Positions 9,461 through 9,973 of a DNA stretch of 9,973 bases are shown here, piece after piece. How positions within the stretch are numbered: position 1 is the first letter of the stretch; every line of letters begins with the position of its first letter. Position numbers and translations under genes: made by a program. Under the pieces are notes generated by a model, which ran no database searches, was not told the DNA's origin, and saw only the letters and a program-made list of their open reading frames with translations. Source of the stretch: Patescibacteria group bacterium (GTDB lineage: Bacteria; Patescibacteriota; Saccharimonadia; Saccharimonadales; Saccharimonadaceae); contig JAUPVA010000072.1 in NCBI GenBank assembly GCA_030917245.1, forward strand, positions 1 to 9,973, written 5' to 3'.

Positions 9461-9477
9461 TGTCCTTTAACAGTTTA
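9461..9477 (+). promoter_or_regulatory. boxA-like rRNA antitermination element
   Basis: TGTCCTTTAACAGTTTA closely resembles the E. coli rRNA leader boxA (TGCTCTTTAACAATTTA, from memory), the RNA site bound by NusB and ribosomal protein S10. It lies about 80 nt upstream of the mature 16S end, where such elements are expected. It would let polymerase read through the untranslated rRNA without Rho termination. Confidence 0.65.
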
Positions 9478-9542
9478 GTTGTGCAATATCATCGTCAGTT
9501 TATATATGTTTAAAAACTACCGGTAACGGAAGTTAGCAAACT

Positions 9543-9973
<431 letters not shown>

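Overview
The window looks like chromosome of a Patescibacteria/CPR bacterium, most likely Candidatus Saccharibacteria (TM7). No database search was possible. The assignment rests on three things: the style of the partial 16S rRNA at the right end; a predicted sortase-anchored surface protein whose unusual long N-terminus I associate from memory with TM7 surface proteins; and a short Gram-positive-type GyrB. Every gene reads through in the standard genetic code with TAG or TAA stops, which argues against the TGA=Gly code of Gracilibacteria and Absconditabacteria. I see no insertion sequence, tRNA, CRISPR array or phage gene.

Left part (1-4184): the 3' part of a VirD4/TraD-like coupling ATPase gene runs rightward. 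It converges on a two-gene leftward operon encoding a 612-residue LPXTG surface protein and a 189-residue protein with two membrane helices. A perfect 14-bp hairpin between them can terminate transcription from both sides. This block is probably cell-surface and secretion machinery, of the kind a host-attached epibiont would use.

Middle (4185-9326): a 207-bp divergent promoter region is followed by gyrB, gyrA and a small divergent-PAP2 membrane protein gene. These three are packed with gaps of 8 and 4 bp, so they almost certainly form one operon. Both gyrase subunits carry asparagine where quinolone-sensitive relatives usually have a conserved aspartate (GyrA position 87 and GyrB position 426 in E. 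coli numbering).

Right end (9327-9973): a strong sigma70-type promoter starts 13 bp after the PAP2 stop codon. It drives a structured leader with a boxA-like antitermination element and then the first ~431 bases of 16S rRNA, which is cut by the window edge. No terminator separates the gyrase operon from the rRNA operon.

I found no clearly new system. The most useful leads are the double asparagine substitution in gyrase, the surface protein's long N-terminal signal and repeat architecture, and the rRNA promoter and leader structure.
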